Origin: Streptomyces sp. CB02959
GTDB lineage: Bacteria; Actinomycetota; Actinomycetes; Streptomycetales; Streptomycetaceae
DNA: 64,000 nt
Direction of reading: 5' to 3'
NCBI RefSeq assembly: GCF_002803155.1
Contig: NZ_NNBP01000019.1
Location: 1 to 64,000, forward strand
Shown here: piece after piece, positions 17,148 to 29,005 of the stretch
Layout of the letters: each line of letters starts with the position of its first letter
Numbering within the stretch: the stretch's first letter is position 1
The notes under the pieces: model-generated
Told to the model about the DNA's origin: nothing
The model's input: only the letters and a program-made list of their open reading frames with translations
Databases searched by the model: none
Translations under genes and position numbers: made by a program

Positions 17148-17780
17148 TCAGTGGGGGTGGGGGAGGTAGGGGGTGGGTTCCCGGGCCGGGAGGGTGGCTG
17201 AGCCGGTGGGGCCGGCGGGGGCGGGCTCGCGGGGGAGGTCGGACGGGAGGAGGGAGCCGATCCAGAGGTCGCGGCGGGTGCCGTCGTGCACCAGCTTGGC
17301 GCGCAGGGTGCCCTCCCGGTGGAAGCCGACCTTGCGGGCGACCGCCCAGGAGCCTTCGTTGCCGGCCTCGGCGAGCCATTCCAGGCGTTCCACGCCCAGT
17401 TCGTGGAAGGCCCAGCGGGCCACGGCGCCGGCGGCTTCCGCGGTGTAGCCCCGGCCGCGCTGCTCCTTCGCCGTCCAGTAGCCGAGCTCGGCCTGCCGCT
17501 CCAGGGTGCGCAGCTGGTCGAGGCGGAGCAGCGCCATGGAACCGACCAGGGAGCCGCCGGCCCGGGTGACGACGGCGAAGGTGTAGGAGGTGTCGTTCCG
17601 CCAGCCCTCCGCGGCGACGGTGCCGACGAACCCCTCCGCGTCGGCGAGGCCGTACGGCGAGGGGACGGCGGTCCAGCGGGGGATGTCGGGGTCCTGACAG
17701 GCGGCGTGTACCGCGGGCACGTCCGAGGGCTCGAAGGGGCGCAGCAGGAGGCGGTCGGTGGTGAGGGCGACGGGCTTCAT
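17148..17780 (-). CDS. GNAT-family N-acetyltransferase (RimJ/RimL type)
   Basis: 210 residues from ATG 17780. N-terminal TDRLLLRPFEPSDVPAVHAA is typical of RimJ/RimL-like acetyltransferases. The acetyl-CoA binding region is ELGYWTAKEQRGRGYTAEAA (residues ~98-117), followed by VERLEWLAEAGNEGSWAVAR and KVGFHREGTLR. The last ~30 residues are a Pro-rich tail. The acceptor is unknown and could be a ribosomal protein, a small amine or an antibiotic. It diverges from secA and lies 76 bases upstream of the glycosylase gene. Confidence 0.87.
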   Translation of the reverse strand: MKPVALTTDRLLLRPFEPSDVPAVHAACQDPDIPRWTAVPSPYGLADAEGFVGTVAAEGWRNDTSYTFAVVTRAGGSLVGSMALLRLDQLRTLERQAELGYWTAKEQRGRGYTAEAAGAVARWAFHELGVERLEWLAEAGNEGSWAVARKVGFHREGTLRAKLVHDGTRRDLWIGSLLPSDLPREPAPAGPTGSATLPAREPTPYLPHPH

Positions 17781-17882
17781 GCGGTGAGTCTGCTGTGGTG
17801 TGCACCGCATCGCGAGCCGTTTTCGTCATGATTCCGGGCACTGCGGTGAAGGAGTGCCGGGAGTGGTTCCGGGAGTATGCGC

Positions 17883-17915
17883 GGGAAGTTTCCGGCGGTT
17901 CGGCGGAAACTTCCC
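17883..17915. repeat. perfect 12-bp inverted repeat upstream of secA
   Basis: GGGAAGTTTCCG (17883-17894) pairs perfectly with CGGAAACTTCCC (17904-17915) around nine bases. It lies between the divergent acetyltransferase gene (start 17780) and secA (start 18101). A -10-like TACGAT occurs at 18005-18010, which would place the dyad about 100 bases upstream of a secA transcript start. Operator or terminator are both possible. Confidence 0.55.
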
Positions 17916-18100
17916 CGGCACCTTCTCCCGGGCTCGTGCGTTGACGAGGCGAGGGGTCGGCGGGCTCGACTGCGTCGGACCTCCCGGCCGGACAGCGTCC
18001 TCCTTTACGATGGCCGTTGCGGCGGGGCCTGCCCCCTTGGAAACATGCCGCGCCCGCGCACTCGACCGTGCAGGCCCGACCGGCAAGGAGACCAGCCCAA

Positions 18101-20941
<2,841 letters not shown>

Positions 20942-20972
20942 GCCGCAGGCCGCGCGGCGGAAACTGCAGCGG

Positions 20973-21006
20973 AGGGCGCTCTGGCCGTGGTCGGCCGGGG
21001 CGCCCT
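20973..21006. terminator. hairpin after secA
   Basis: AGGGCGCTCTGGCC (20973-20986) pairs with GGCCGGGGCGCCCT (20993-21006), allowing two G-T pairs, with a 6-base loop. It lies between convergent secA and the Rv3235-type gene. Confidence 0.75.
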
Positions 21007-21040
21007 TCGTGCTGCCCGGGCCCGGCCCGTCGGGCGGGCT

Positions 21041-21823
21041 CTAGGGGAGGGGGCCGATGTCGAGGGCGGCGCAGCGCCAGCGGGCGTCGGTGCCGCGTTC
21101 CAGGCGGAACGCCAGGGCGCGCAGGCGGGCGCCGGTGGTGATGCGGGCGAACGCCTCGATGACGCCGTCGCGGGGGCGGCACAGGCCGCATGCGTGGAGG
21201 GCCGGGACGGGGGCGCGCAGGCCCGGGGCGACGTAGGGGCGCAGGGGTGAGCGCGGGGCGAGTTCGGCGAGCTGGTCGTAGGCGGCGGGCAGGGCGTGCC
21301 CGAGGAGGGCGTGGACGGGCCGCTGGGCGCTCAGGGTGAGCAGGAGCTGGTGGGCGAACCAGAGGTGGGGCCGGTTCTCGTGGGCGCTGCGCCGGGCACC
21401 AGGGGTGGGCAGTGGGGTGCCCCGGCTGGCGGTCGGGTCGGCGGGGCGGCATTCGGTGGTGGTGCGGGTGAGGTGTGGGGTGCGGGTGGGGCCGCGGTTG
21501 CCGGGGGAGCCGGGGCCGCGGCCCGCGGGGCCGGTGGGGCGGCGGGTGCCGCGGCGGGTCGGGGGAGCGGTGCGGCGCGGTGCGGCGGGCGCCGGCGCCG
21601 GTTCGGGCGGGGTGCCGGGGGCGCTCGGGGCGTCGGGGACGCGGTCGGTGGGGGAGCGGCGGGGGCGGGGGACGGTCGGGGCGGGCGCCGGGCCGCCGGC
21701 GGTGGGCGTGGCCGGTGTCGGGGCGCCGGGGTGCGGGCCTTGGGGGGCCGGGCCTGCCGGGGCCGGGCGGGTGTCCGTCGTGGCGCCGGTCGCTGCGGTG
21801 TTCTCGCTGGTCGTGTCGGTCAT
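21041..21823 (-). CDS. Rv3235-family protein
   Basis: 260 residues. The N-terminal ~145 residues are disordered (Pro/Thr/Arg/Gly). The folded C-terminal domain carries the family's pattern: ENRPHLWFAHQLLLTLSAQRP, LAPRSPLRPYVAPGLRAPVP and a final RWRCAALDIG. The family is actinobacterial, has no known function, and is typically encoded next to secA. ATG 21823 begins TDTTSENTAATG. It converges on secA. Confidence 0.82.
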   Translation of the reverse strand: MTDTTSENTAATGATTDTRPAPAGPAPQGPHPGAPTPATPTAGGPAPAPTVPRPRRSPTDRVPDAPSAPGTPPEPAPAPAAPRRTAPPTRRGTRRPTGPAGRGPGSPGNRGPTRTPHLTRTTTECRPADPTASRGTPLPTPGARRSAHENRPHLWFAHQLLLTLSAQRPVHALLGHALPAAYDQLAELAPRSPLRPYVAPGLRAPVPALHACGLCRPRDGVIEAFARITTGARLRALAFRLERGTDARWRCAALDIGPLP

Positions 21824-22103
21824 CGCGGTGCCCCCTCGTGCCGGATCCGGAGTGATTACCGGTCGGTAGCTTGTGGTGTGGGATCTTGTCGGCGGGGCGC
21901 CGGGGGCGGCAAGGCGCGCGGCCGTCCGGGGTACGGCGGCGGATTTTCACCCGTCCGTGGCGCGGGCCCGGGATCATGCGGCGGGGCCGGGTCGCCGGAG
22001 AGTCACGGGCCGGGTGTGGCGGGAGGTGCGGGGGCGGCACGATGGGGGACGCACGGCCGTATGCTGGCGGGGCATTGTTCTGGATCTAGCGAGAGCGGCT
22101 GTT

Positions 22104-22610
22104 ATGCGTGTCTACGTTCCCCTGACGCTTTCCGGGCTCGCTGCGGCACACCGGAGCGGTGAGCTGGGGGCCGGCCCGCTGCTCGCGTACGCCGTCACGC
22201 CCGCACTGCGGGAGTGGTACGTGTCGGACGACATCGAGGAGCTGGAGTACGCGGCGCTGAACCGCGCGGCGCAGGCGTCGCTGCGGCTGCTGGCCGGGCA
22301 CCCGGAGACGCCCCGGCGGCGGGTCGTGGTGGCGGTGGACGTGCCGGACCGGAACGCGGCCGTGGACCCGGACCGGGGGCTGGACCAGTCCGCGCTGGGC
22401 GAGGTGCGGATCACCGGGCCGGTGCCGCTGTCGAAGGCGGCGGCGGTGCACGTGGACGCCGCGGACGCGGTGGAGGACGTGGCGGCGGCCGCGGCGGCGC
22501 TGGGCGCGGCCGACCTCGGCGACGACGACGCGCAGTTCACGGTGGACGGCGCGGAGGACCACGACCTGATGTGGTTCGGGGTGCAGGAGATTCCGCAGTT
22601 GCTGGGGTGA
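22104..22610 (+). CDS. DUF6912 family protein
   Basis: 168 residues starting at ATG 22104 (RVYVPLTLSGLAAAH). It is a small soluble actinobacterial protein of unknown function with the phrases AYAVTPALREWYVSDDIEEL and EDHDLMWFGVQEIPQLL at the end. In Streptomyces it is regularly placed before the HAD phosphatase gene, as here (about 100 bases apart), suggesting a shared transcript. The ribosome site is weak. No catalytic motif is apparent. Confidence 0.8.
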   Translation: MRVYVPLTLSGLAAAHRSGELGAGPLLAYAVTPALREWYVSDDIEELEYAALNRAAQASLRLLAGHPETPRRRVVVAVDVPDRNAAVDPDRGLDQSALGEVRITGPVPLSKAAAVHVDAADAVEDVAAAAAALGAADLGDDDAQFTVDGAEDHDLMWFGVQEIPQLLG

Positions 22611-22714
22611 TGCCCCGGCGCGGCGGCCCGGCCGTCGGCCCGACGCCGTTGTCAGTGGCGGCGGGTACGGTTTTCCCCATGGCAATCGCGTGGGGGAAGG
22701 ACCGGGGGGACGGC

Positions 22715-23377
22715 ATGGGGAAGCCAGCAGCGCACATCGTGTGGGACTGGAACGGCACCCTGTTCCACGACATCGACGCCGTGATCGCGGCGACCAACTC
22801 CGCCTTCGCGGAGATCGGCCTGGAGCCGATCACGCTGGAGCGGTACCGCGAGCTGTACTGCGTACCGGTGCCGCGGTTCTACGAGCGGCTGATGGGCCGC
22901 CTGCCGACCGAGGCCGAGTGGCTGGTGATGGACGCCACCTTCCACCGGTACTACACCGAGCACCGGGCGGGGTGCGGCCTCGCCGAGGGCGCGGAGACGC
23001 TGCTGGCTTCCTGGCAGGCGGCCGGCCGGAGCCAGTCGATCCTCAGCATGTTCGGCCACGACGAGCTGATACCGCTGGTCAGCGGCCTGGGCATCGCCTC
23101 GCGGTTCGTCCGGGTCGAGGGCCGCATGGGGCCGTCCGGGGGATCGAAGAGCGCGCAGATGGTCGGTCATCTGGCGGCTCTGGAGAGCATCGACCCGGGG
23201 CGTACGGTGGTGATCGGGGACGCCGTGGACGATGCGGTGGCCGCGCGTGACGCGGGAGCCCTCGCGGTGCTGTACACCGGCGGTTCGCACAGCCGGAGCA
23301 GTCTGACGGCCGCCGGAGTGCCGGTGGTGGACAGCCTCGCCGAGGCCGTGCAGGTCGCGGAGGACATCGTCGCCTAG
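22715..23377 (+). CDS. HAD-family hydrolase
   Basis: 220 residues from ATG 22715, chosen for the GGGGGA four bases upstream; ATG 22679 would add 12 residues. Motif I is WDWNGTLFHD, with Asn where most HAD phosphatases have the second Asp (DxDxT); this DxN form is recurrent in one phosphoglycolate-phosphatase-like subgroup. Motif II is ILSMFGHDEL, and motif IV is TVVIGDAVDDAVAARDAG. The cap is a small helical insert between motifs I and II. The likely role is phosphatase or pyrophosphatase on a small metabolite; the substrate is unknown. Confidence 0.85.
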   Translation: MGKPAAHIVWDWNGTLFHDIDAVIAATNSAFAEIGLEPITLERYRELYCVPVPRFYERLMGRLPTEAEWLVMDATFHRYYTEHRAGCGLAEGAETLLASWQAAGRSQSILSMFGHDELIPLVSGLGIASRFVRVEGRMGPSGGSKSAQMVGHLAALESIDPGRTVVIGDAVDDAVAARDAGALAVLYTGGSHSRSSLTAAGVPVVDSLAEAVQVAEDIVA

Positions 23378-23838
23378 GCCGGGTCCGCGAAGTCCCGTCG
23401 TTCCCCGGAGGGCGGGTCGGCCCGCCGCGCAGCGGCCTGCGGCGCCCCGGCCGCCACACCTACACATACGCCACCCCGGCTCCCCATTGTCCAGAAGGGC
23501 CAAGTTAAGGGTCTGGTTTTACGTGCACGGCGCATAACGGGGCACTTGCCGGGAGAGATAGCCTTGCACCGTGATCAGCGCGATAGTCCGCGGGGGTGGC
23601 AAGGCCCCCGGCGTGCGCCCGGGACACCACCGTGACCGGGCGACTGCTGATCGTTGCGGCCGCCAATCCATGTCGACTTCGTCAAAACTCGTCGACGGCG
23701 GCGCGGCCTTCCCCCATCGCGGCATAGCGTCGACAGCGACAGGACACCCCGCGTCGCGGTGGCGTTGTGCGGCTTCCACAGCCCTTCCCACGTTTTTCCA
23801 CAACGTCACGCAACGGCGCGCGACAGGAGCCAGAGGAC
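23378..23838. other. 461 bp gap upstream of glutamate dehydrogenase
   Basis: No gene is supported. A small hairpin GGCGGG/CCCGCC (23411-23426) follows the HAD gene and could terminate it. From about 23,490 the sequence is less G+C rich and probably carries the promoter of the glutamate dehydrogenase gene, but I cannot assign hexamers with confidence. Confidence 0.45.
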
Positions 23839-26800
23839 ATGCAGACCAAGCTGGACGAAGCCAAGAACGAGCTGCTTGCAAGGGCCGCCCGGGTAGGTGA
23901 GAGCAGCCCGGCCGGGGCGAAGACCCCGGTGCGCGGACTGGACCCGGACACCCTTGCGGGATACCTCCAGCGCTACTACCTGCACACCGCCCCGGAGGAC
24001 CTCGCCGACCGCGACCCGGTCGATGTCTTCGGTGCCGCGCTTTCCCACTTCCGCCTCGCCGAGCACCGGCCCCAGGGCACCGCGAATGTGCGGGTGCACA
24101 CCCCGACCGTCGAGGAGAACGGCTGGACGTGCAGCCACTCCGTCGTCGAGGTGGTCACCGACGACATGCCCTTCCTGGTCGACTCGGTCACCAACGAGCT
24201 CTCGCGGCAGGGGCGCGGCATCCATGTCGTGATCCACCCGCAGCTGATCGTTCGCCGGGACGTCACCGGCAAGCTGATCGAGGTCCTCGACATCAACGGC
24301 GACGTCCACGGCCTCAACGGCGGCCGCAAGACCGCCGAGCTGCCGCACGACGCGGTCGTCGAGTCCTGGATCCACGTCGAGATCGACCGCGAGACCGACC
24401 GGGACGACCTCAAGCAGATCACCGCCGATCTGCTGCGGGTGCTCTCCGACGTCCGCGAGGCCGTCGAGGACTGGGACAAGATGCGCTCCGCCTCCCTGCG
24501 GATCGCCGAGGAGCTGCCCGCCGAGCCGATCGCCGACGACATCCGCGCGGAGGAGGTCGAGGAGGCCCGGGAGCTGCTGCGCTGGCTCTCCGACGACCAC
24601 TTCACCTTCCTCGGCTACCGCGAGTACGAGCTCGCCTGCGCGCCCTGCGAGGACGGCACCGAGGAGGACGTCCTCACCGCGATCCCCGGCACCGGCCTGG
24701 GCATCCTGCGCTCCGACCCGGCGCACCGCGAGAGCGACGTCGGCCACCCCGTCTCGCCGTCCTTCAACCGGCTGCCCGCGGACGCCCGCGCCAAGGCCCG
24801 CGAGCACAAGCTGCTGATCCTCACCAAGGCCAACAGCCGCGCCACCGTCCACCGGCCCTCCTACCTCGACTACGTCGGGGTGAAGAAGTTCGACAAGGAC
24901 GGCAACGTCATCGGGGAGCGCCGCTTCCTGGGCCTCTTCTCCTCGGCCGCGTACACCGAGTCCGTCCGACGGGTGCCGGTGATCCGCCGCAAGGTCGCCG
25001 AGGTCCTGGAGGGCGCCGGCTTCAGCCCGAACAGCCACGACGGCCGCGACCTGCTCCAGATCCTGGAGACCTACCCGCGCGACGAGCTGTTCCAGACCCC
25101 GGCCGACGAGCTGCGGTCCATCGCCACCAGCGTGCTCTACCTCCAAGAGCGCCGCCGCCTGCGGCTCTACCTCCGCCAGGACGAGTACGGCCGCTACTAC
25201 TCCGCGCTCGTCTACCTCCCGCGGGACCGCTACACCACCGGTGTCCGGCTGCGGCTGATCGACATCCTCAAGGAGGAGCTGGGCGGCACCAGCGTCGACT
25301 TCACCGCCTGGAACACCGAGTCGGTGCTCTCCCGGCTGCACTTCCTCATCCGGGTCGAGCCCGGCACCGCCCTGTCCGAGCTCACCGACGCGGACGTGGA
25401 CCGCATCGAGGCCCGGCTGGTGGAGGCCGCCCGCTCCTGGGCCGACGGCTTCGCCGAGGCGCTGACCGCCGAGGTCGGCGAGGAGCGCGCCGCCGAACTG
25501 CTGCGCCGCTACGCCCACGCCTTCCCCGAGGGCTACAAGGCCGACAACAACCCGCGCAGCGCGGTCGCCGACCTCCAGCACCTGGAGAAGCTCACCGGGG
25601 AGCCGGGCCGCGACTTCGCGGTCAGCCTCTACGAGCCGGTCAACGCCAGCCCCGGTGAGCGCCGCTTCAAGATCTACCGCCGCGGTGAGCCGGTCTCGCT
25701 GTCGAAGGTGCTGCCCGGCCTCAACCGCCTGGGCGTCGAGGTCGTCGACGAGCGCCCGCACGAGCTGCGCTGCGCCGACGCCACCCTCGCCTGGATCTAC
25801 GACTTCGGTCTGCGGATGCCCGATTACGTCTCGGGCGACGACTCCCGCGAGCGCTTCCAGGAGGCGTTCACCGCGGTGTGGACGGGCGCCGCCGAGAGCG
25901 ACGACTTCAACCAGCTGGTGCTGCGGGCCGGTCTCGACTGGCGCCAGGCGATGGTGCTCCGCGCCTACGCCAAGTACCTGCGGCAGGCCGGCTCGACCTT
26001 CAGCCAGACGTACATGGAGGACACCCTCTCCAACAACGTCCACACCACCCGGCTGCTGGTCTCGCTCTTCGAGGCCCGGATGTCCCCGGAGCGGCAGAGC
26101 GCCGGCACCGAGCTGACCGACGGGCTGCTGGAGGAGCTGGACGGCGCCCTGGACCAGGTCGCCTCCCTCGACGAGGACCGCATCCTGCGCTCCTTCCTCA
26201 CCGTCATCAAGGCGACCCTGCGCACCAACCACTACCAGCGCGACAGCGCGGGCCGGCCGCACTCCTACCTGTCGATGAAGCTGGACCCGCAGGCCATCCC
26301 CGATCTGCCGGCGCCCCGCCCGGCGTACGAGATCTGGGTGTACTCGCCCCGCGTCGAGGGCGTCCACCTGCGGTTCGGCAAGGTCGCACGCGGTGGTCTG
26401 CGCTGGTCGGACCGGCGGGAGGACTTCCGCACGGAGATCCTCGGCCTGGTCAAGGCGCAGATGGTCAAGAACACCGTGATCGTGCCGGTCGGCGCCAAGG
26501 GCGGCTTCGTCGGCAAGCAGCTGCCGGACCCGGCGCAGGACCGGGACGCGTGGCTGGCCGAGGGCATCGCCTGCTACAAGACCTTCATCTCGGGTCTGCT
26601 GGACATCACCGACAACCTCGTCGGCGGCGAGGTCGTGCCGCCCAAGGACGTCGTCCGGCACGACGAGGACGACACCTACCTGGTGGTCGCCGCCGACAAG
26701 GGCACCGCGACGTTCTCCGACATCGCCAACGAGGTCGCCGAGTCCTACGGCTTCTGGCTGGGCGACGCGTTCGCCTCCGGCGGCAGCGCCGGCTACGACC

Positions 26801-28800
26801 ACAAGGGCATGGGCATCACCGCCCGCGGCGCCTGGGAGTCGGTCAAGCGGCACTTCCGGGAGCTGGGCCACGACTCGCAGACCCAGGACTTCACCGTCGT
26901 CGGCGTCGGCGACATGTCCGGTGACGTGTTCGGCAACGGCATGCTGCTCAGCGAGCACATCCGGCTGGTCGCCGCCTTCGACCACCGGCACATCTTCCTC
27001 GACCCCAAGCCGGACGCGGCGACCTCGTACGCCGAGCGCCGCCGGCTGTTCGAGCTGCCGCGTTCCTCGTGGGCGGACTACAACACCGACCTGCTCTCGC
27101 AGGGCGGCGGGGTGCACCCGCGGTCGGCCAAGTCCATCCCGATCAACGCCCAGGTGCGGGCCGCGCTGGGCCTCGAACCCGGTGTGAAGAAGATGACGCC
27201 GGCCGACCTGATGCAGGCCATCCTCAAGGCCCCGGTCGACCTGCTGTGGAACGGCGGCATCGGCACGTACGTCAAGGCGTCCACGGAGTCGCACGCCGAC
27301 GTGGGCGACAAGTCCAACGACGCGATCCGGGTCAACGGCGAGGACCTGCGGGTCAAGGTCGTCGGCGAGGGCGGCAACCTGGGCCTGACGCAGCTGGGCC
27401 GGATCGAGTTCGCCATGGCCGGCGGGAAGATCAACACCGACGCGATCGACAACAGCGCCGGTGTGGACACCTCCGACCACGAGGTCAACATCAAGATCCT
27501 GCTCAACTCCGTCGTCGCCGACGGCGACATGACGGTCAAGCAGCGGAACAAGCTCCTGGCGGAGATGACCGACGAGGTCGGCTCGCTGGTGCTGCGCAAC
27601 AACTACGCGCAGAACACCGCACTGGCGCTGGCCATCGCCCAGTCCTCCAGCATGCTCCACGCCCAGCAGCGCTTCATGCGCCGTCTGGTGCGCGACGGGC
27701 ACCTGGACCGGGCGCTGGAGTTCCTGCCCACCGACCGGCAGATCCGGGAGCGGCTGAACGCCGGGCGCGGCCTGACCCAGCCGGAGACCGCGGTCCTGCT
27801 CGCCTACACCAAGATCACGGTGGCCGACGAGCTGATCCAGACGGGGCTGCCGGACGACCCCTACCTCCAGCGCCTGTTGCACGCGTACTTCCCGACCGCG
27901 CTGCGGGAGAACTTCACGGGCCAGGTCGACGGGCACGCGCTGAGCCGCGAGATCGTCACCACGGTGCTGGTCAACGACACCGTCAACACCGGCGGTACGA
28001 GCTTCCTGCACCGGATGCGGGAGGAGACCGGCGCGTCGCTGGAAGAGGTCGTCCGGGCGCACACCGCGGCTCGCGCGATCTTCCGCCTCAACCAGGTCTG
28101 GGACGACGTCGAGGCGCTCGACAATGTCGTCGCGGCCGACGTCCAGACCCGGATCCGGCTGCACTCGCGCCGGCTGGTCGAGCGCGGCACCCGCTGGCTG
28201 CTCAACAACCGCCGCCAGCCCCTGGAGCTGTCCGGGACCATCGACTTCTTCTCGGAGCGGGTGGCGCAGGTCTGGGCGGAGCTGCCGAAGCTGCTCCAGG
28301 GCAGCGACCTGGAGTGGTACCAGACGATCCTGGAGGAGCTGACCGACGCCGGGGTGCCCGAGCAGCTGGCCGTCCAGGTGTCCGGCTTCTCGTCGGTCTT
28401 CCCGGCGCTGGACATCGTCGCCATCGCGGACCGGTCGGGCAAGGAGCCGCTGGCCGTCGCGGAGGTCTACTACGACCTGGGCGACCGGCTGCGGATCAAC
28501 CAGCTCCTGGACCGGATCCTGGAGCTGCCGCGGAACGACCGCTGGCAGTCGATGGCCCGCGCCTCCATCCGCGAGGACCTCTTCGCGGCGCACGCCGCGC
28601 TCACCTCGGACGTGCTGTCGGTGGGCGACGGATCCGCGTCGCCGCAGGAGCGGTTCTCGGCGTGGGAGGAGGCGAACGCGGCGATCCTGACGCGGGCGCG
28701 GGCCACGCTGGAGGAGATCCACGGGTCCGAGGGGTTCGATCTGGCGAACCTCTCGGTGGCCATGCGGACCATGCGGACGCTGCTGCGTACGCACAGCTGA
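23839..28800 (+). CDS. gdh: NAD-specific glutamate dehydrogenase, large 180-kDa type
   Basis: 1,653 residues from ATG 23839 with AGAGG just upstream. The enzyme oxidatively deaminates glutamate to 2-oxoglutarate and ammonia with NAD. The length matches the ~180-kDa class first characterised in Streptomyces clavuligerus. The N-terminal ~700 residues carry the regulatory ACT-like regions (TDDMPFLVDSVTNELSR), and the catalytic core begins around residue 845 (KVARGGLRWSDRREDFRTEI, AQMVKNTVIVPVGAKGGFV). The NAD-binding part contains VVGVGDMSGDVFGNGMLLS and EGGNLGLTQLGRIEFA. It stands alone between two strong hairpins. Confidence 0.97.
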   Translation: MQTKLDEAKNELLARAARVGESSPAGAKTPVRGLDPDTLAGYLQRYYLHTAPEDLADRDPVDVFGAALSHFRLAEHRPQGTANVRVHTPTVEENGWTCSHSVVEVVTDDMPFLVDSVTNELSRQGRGIHVVIHPQLIVRRDVTGKLIEVLDINGDVHGLNGGRKTAELPHDAVVESWIHVEIDRETDRDDLKQITADLLRVLSDVREAVEDWDKMRSASLRIAEELPAEPIADDIRAEEVEEARELLRWLSDDHFTFLGYREYELACAPCEDGTEEDVLTAIPGTGLGILRSDPAHRESDVGHPVSPSFNRLPADARAKAREHKLLILTKANSRATVHRPSYLDYVGVKKFDKDGNVIGERRFLGLFSSAAYTESVRRVPVIRRKVAEVLEGAGFSPNSHDGRDLLQILETYPRDELFQTPADELRSIATSVLYLQERRRLRLYLRQDEYGRYYSALVYLPRDRYTTGVRLRLIDILKEELGGTSVDFTAWNTESVLSRLHFLIRVEPGTALSELTDADVDRIEARLVEAARSWADGFAEALTAEVGEERAAELLRRYAHAFPEGYKADNNPRSAVADLQHLEKLTGEPGRDFAVSLYEPVNASPGERRFKIYRRGEPVSLSKVLPGLNRLGVEVVDERPHELRCADATLAWIYDFGLRMPDYVSGDDSRERFQEAFTAVWTGAAESDDFNQLVLRAGLDWRQAMVLRAYAKYLRQAGSTFSQTYMEDTLSNNVHTTRLLVSLFEARMSPERQSAGTELTDGLLEELDGALDQVASLDEDRILRSFLTVIKATLRTNHYQRDSAGRPHSYLSMKLDPQAIPDLPAPRPAYEIWVYSPRVEGVHLRFGKVARGGLRWSDRREDFRTEILGLVKAQMVKNTVIVPVGAKGGFVGKQLPDPAQDRDAWLAEGIACYKTFISGLLDITDNLVGGEVVPPKDVVRHDEDDTYLVVAADKGTATFSDIANEVAESYGFWLGDAFASGGSAGYDHKGMGITARGAWESVKRHFRELGHDSQTQDFTVVGVGDMSGDVFGNGMLLSEHIRLVAAFDHRHIFLDPKPDAATSYAERRRLFELPRSSWADYNTDLLSQGGGVHPRSAKSIPINAQVRAALGLEPGVKKMTPADLMQAILKAPVDLLWNGGIGTYVKASTESHADVGDKSNDAIRVNGEDLRVKVVGEGGNLGLTQLGRIEFAMAGGKINTDAIDNSAGVDTSDHEVNIKILLNSVVADGDMTVKQRNKLLAEMTDEVGSLVLRNNYAQNTALALAIAQSSSMLHAQQRFMRRLVRDGHLDRALEFLPTDRQIRERLNAGRGLTQPETAVLLAYTKITVADELIQTGLPDDPYLQRLLHAYFPTALRENFTGQVDGHALSREIVTTVLVNDTVNTGGTSFLHRMREETGASLEEVVRAHTAARAIFRLNQVWDDVEALDNVVAADVQTRIRLHSRRLVERGTRWLLNNRRQPLELSGTIDFFSERVAQVWAELPKLLQGSDLEWYQTILEELTDAGVPEQLAVQVSGFSSVFPALDIVAIADRSGKEPLAVAEVYYDLGDRLRINQLLDRILELPRNDRWQSMARASIREDLFAAHAALTSDVLSVGDGSASPQERFSAWEEANAAILTRARATLEEIHGSEGFDLANLSVAMRTMRTLLRTHS

Positions 28801-28807
28801 GGCCGGT

Positions 28808-28832
28808 GGGGGCGGCGCCCGGCGCCGCCCCC
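28808..28832 (+). terminator. strong hairpin after glutamate dehydrogenase
   Basis: GGGGGCGGCGCC (28808-28819) pairs perfectly with GGCGCCGCCCCC (28821-28832) a few bases after the stop. The nominal one-base loop would open to three or more in RNA. Confidence 0.8.
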
Positions 28833-28840
28833 TTGCCCTT

Positions 28841-28982
28841 GAGCGCCGGACGGGCCGCCTGTGCCTGTCCGGCGCTTGTGCGTGCGGTGGGCTTCCAGGC
28901 GGGCCGGGGGGCCTGGGCGCCGGAGGGCACGGAGCATGCCGCGAGCGCCGGACGGGCCAGATGGCCTGTCCGGCGCTCGCGG
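28841..28982. repeat. two copies of a Streptomyces intergenic hairpin repeat
   Basis: Copy 1 pairs GAGCGCCGGACGGGC (28841-28855) with GCCTGTCCGGCGCTT (28863-28877). Copy 2 is a 20-bp stem, 28939-28958 with 28963-28982, around AGAT, broken only by one G-T pair. Both contain GAGCGCCGGACGGGCC, a motif I recognise as a very common intergenic element in Streptomyces. They lie between the convergent dehydrogenase and exporter ATPase genes and could terminate transcription from both sides. Confidence 0.75.
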
Positions 28983-29005
28983 CGTTGCGGGCGGGGGTGT
29001 CGCCC

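Noticed and set aside
23806..28794. Minus-strand open frame of 1,662 codons opposite the glutamate dehydrogenase gene
   Set aside because: The plus strand has a full-length recognised enzyme. The antisense translation is Val/Asp/Leu/Gln-rich with no motifs.
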